NCBI GenBank assembly: GCA_030668065.1
Contig: DAOUUS010000096.1
Span: 1-6,264 of the forward strand
Source of the DNA: Candidatus Methanophagales archaeon
GTDB lineage: Archaea > Halobacteriota > Syntropharchaeia > Alkanophagales > Methanospirareceae
Length of the DNA stretch: 6,264 nucleotides
Direction of reading: 5' to 3'
Within the stretch, counting starts at the first letter, position 1. Every line of letters begins with the position of its first letter. The position numbers and the translations under genes are program-made. A model generated the notes under the pieces. It made no database searches and was not told where the DNA came from. It saw only the letters and a program-made list of their open reading frames with translations. This document shows, piece after piece, positions 4,703-6,264 of the stretch.

Positions 4703-6264
4703 CTTTGCAAAGGTCTTCCGCTTTATCCGTAAACGTCATATCGTAGTCCGGAGGCAGGCAGTTTTTATATGGATACTGTGCGAACCGATAATCCATCAGA
4801 ACGATGATACAGCGATCGTGCTCGCTTCTTATGCCTCGACCTGCCGCTTGCAGCACCTTTGTAATCGCAGGGTAGAAATAACCGTAATGCCGTCCTTTTT
4901 CCGTTCCGTATTTACCTATGTAATAGCCTTCTATCGTTTTTACTTCCAGCGTTGGTGGGCTCAACGGCAACCCAACCACGATAATCGCCTTTAACGTATT
5001 GGATTCGTAATCCATACCCTCCGAGAACGACCCGCCCTGCACGGCAAGCAGTACCTTAGAGAAATCATCCCGTAACATCTCGTACAATCGGTTTTTCTCG
5101 TCCTTGTTCATCTCTCGCTTCTCTACTATCGCTCTTCTTCGTACGTCATCCGGCAAATACGCGGAAATGTTTTTTAGTAGCGCATAAGACGGGAAAAAGA
5201 CGGCCATACCGCCTATCACATATTTAGCCACTTCGTCTATTTTATTAGCTATATTTTGGTACATCTCTTCTCCCCTTTTCGTGTATTTCGTCGTGAGCCC
5301 TTTTGTAACGACAATCAACCGGTTCTCCTCTGGAAATGGCGAACTGTACTCATTCAAAACTATCTCTTTTCCTTTTAGTCTATCAGGTGCTGCGCCTAAA
5401 ATATCGGCGTACATCTCGGTGGGGCATAACGTGCCGCTCATCAGAATGGTTGCATGTGCCTTTGCGAATATCGGTTCGCTTACTACCGAAGGGTCAAGCA
5501 GTTTGAAGAAAAGGGTAGGATTATCCTGCTGCGAGATAGAAAAAATCCGCAAACATTTCTCTTCTGTCTGCCAGCTATCGAAGAAATCAGCCATAGTGAG
5601 GATATTCCTCTGCAACGTCTCTTTCTCCGCTCGATATTTTGTATTCTTTGTGTTTTTTGTGCCACTATCAAAACCCTCGGCTATGTGTCTGAGCGAGTCT
5701 ACGAACTCGGCATAACTCATCGCATCTATTCGCCGCCTCAACACAGTTTCCAACTCATCCAGCAGAAAATCACGCGCCACGCGTATCTCGGGCTTATTCT
5801 GCTTCACCGCGTCCCGGGTCAATCGTTTAAACATCATTTCTAACTGCAGGAGGTTATCATACATCTCCCGGTTCGTGGTCCGAATCCCTCTTGCTGTTTC
5901 TGATATTACCTTCATACGCAACTCACTGCTGAGATTGTTTCTTATACGGTCAGGGAGGTTATGGGCTTCGTCCACGATTACAATAATATCTTCCAAGCCC
6001 GTTTCTGTCTTTTCCAATACCCGTTCGGCAATGTCGTGCGAAAATAGATAATTGTAGTCACAAACGAGCACATCCGCACTTTTACTTGCCTCCAAAGCCG
6101 CTTTATATGGGCATATCCCGCGAGTGGTGCACCAGCCACATAACTCTTCCACGTGCATTATCTCCTCTTTTATACCCCGTATCGCATCTTCGTCCTGTTT
6201 CATGAAATAGCGACATCTTTTGTTCTTCTGCTCGTACTTGCAAAACTCGTTGAATAGCGAATAG
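4686..6264 (-). CDS. XPD/Rad3-family Fe-S DNA helicase, N-terminus cut by window edge
   Basis: Superfamily 2 helicase of the XPD/Rad3/DinG group, an ATP-driven enzyme of DNA repair or maintenance. The frame is open to the right edge (525 codons visible), so the Met at 6203 is internal; Walker A and the first part of the protein lie outside. Reading from the N-terminal side: an Fe-S region with cysteines at 6240-6242 and 6213-6215, a CGWC at 6129-6140 and the GICPY cysteine at 6111-6113; VCDYNYLF; DEAH (5961-5972, Walker B); an Arch-like helical insertion; SGTL (5427-5438, motif III); VFFPSYALL (motif IV); GGSFSEGMDY (5007-5036, motif V); and QAAGRGIRS (4824-4850, motif VI). The C-terminus is KEFFKW with a TGA stop. 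RCRYF and GICPY align with the HCRFYE and WCPY cysteines of eukaryotic XPD. A lysine/asparagine/threonine-rich KNTKNTK insert sits in the Arch region. Archaeal XPD is the likeliest identity, but a paralogous Rad3-like helicase is possible without the N-terminus. Confidence 0.94.
   Translation of the reverse strand, partial: YSLFNEFCKYEQKNKRCRYFMKQDEDAIRGIKEEIMHVEELCGWCTTRGICPYKAALEASKSADVLVCDYNYLFSHDIAERVLEKTETGLEDIIVIVDEAHNLPDRIRNNLSSELRMKVISETARGIRTTNREMYDNLLQLEMMFKRLTRDAVKQNKPEIRVARDFLLDELETVLRRRIDAMSYAEFVDSLRHIAEGFDSGTKNTKNTKYRAEKETLQRNILTMADFFDSWQTEEKCLRIFSISQQDNPTLFFKLLDPSVVSEPIFAKAHATILMSGTLCPTEMYADILGAAPDRLKGKEIVLNEYSSPFPEENRLIVVTKGLTTKYTKRGEEMYQNIANKIDEVAKYVIGGMAVFFPSYALLKNISAYLPDDVRRRAIVEKREMNKDEKNRLYEMLRDDFSKVLLAVQGGSFSEGMDYESNTLKAIIVVGLPLSPPTLEVKTIEGYYIGKYGTEKGRHYGYFYPAITKVLQAAGRGIRSEHDRCIIVLMDYRFAQYPYKNCLPPDYDMTFTDKAEDLCKEFFKW
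5635..5661. repeat. Short tandem repeat encoding KNTKNTK inside the helicase
   Basis: On the plus strand TTCTTTGTG (5644-5652) is followed directly by TTTTTTGTG (5653-5661), with a degenerate TTTTGTA copy just before. On the coding strand it gives GTKNTKNTKY, between the helices after LRHIAEGFDS and before RAEKETLQ. It is in frame and so tolerated, probably as a surface loop. Confidence 0.55.

Noticed and set aside
5281..5843. Plus-strand frames inside the helicase gene
   Set aside because: They are antisense to helicase motifs III and IV and the Arch region; the Phe/Val-rich stretch is just the reverse of the KNTKNTK repeat.
6201..6203. Methionine codon at 6203 as the helicase start
   Set aside because: The frame stays open to the window edge and the upstream residues include Fe-S-region cysteines (FC and RCRYF), so this Met is internal.

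Overview
The window reads as a piece of a euryarchaeal chromosome. Three things point to Archaea: a GatE subunit of the archaea-specific GatDE amidotransferase, an XPD/Rad3-type iron-sulfur helicase, and AT-rich TATA/BRE-like elements 20-60 bp before the starts of the isolated genes. The large secreted protein carries a Cys/His/Trp-rich C-terminal module that I associate with surface proteins of Methanosarcinales and ANME-type (Methanophagales/Syntrophoarchaeum-like) archaea. That lineage is an inference from recall, not something the sequence proves.

Layout. Positions 1-1790 (minus strand) hold almost all of gatE; only the extreme C-terminus runs off the left edge. Eleven bases upstream of it, on the same strand, lies a small YfcE/MJ0936-type metallophosphoesterase (1802-2287), and the two probably form one transcription unit. 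A ~186-bp divergent promoter region (2288-2473) separates this unit from a rightward gene (2474-4174). That gene encodes a 566-aa exported protein with a signal peptide, a Gly/Ser linker, an unassigned N-terminal domain, a fibronectin-III-like domain and the conserved C-terminal module. A 119-bp gap (4175-4293) holds several inverted repeats and a good TATA box. It leads into a 122-aa acidic-tailed protein of unknown function (4294-4662). That gene converges, with a 23-bp gap, on the XPD-family helicase (minus strand, 4686 to the right edge), which lacks its N-terminus because the window ends.

Functionally the window mixes housekeeping information-processing genes (gatE for Gln-tRNA synthesis, the helicase for DNA repair or maintenance) with a lineage-specific central part (secreted protein plus small orphan) that is visibly more AT-rich and has its own promoters. 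I see no mobile element, CRISPR array, tRNA or rRNA. The parts most worth following up are the unassigned domain of the secreted protein, the orphan 122-aa protein with its promoter-proximal dyad, and the unusual cysteine pattern of the helicase.
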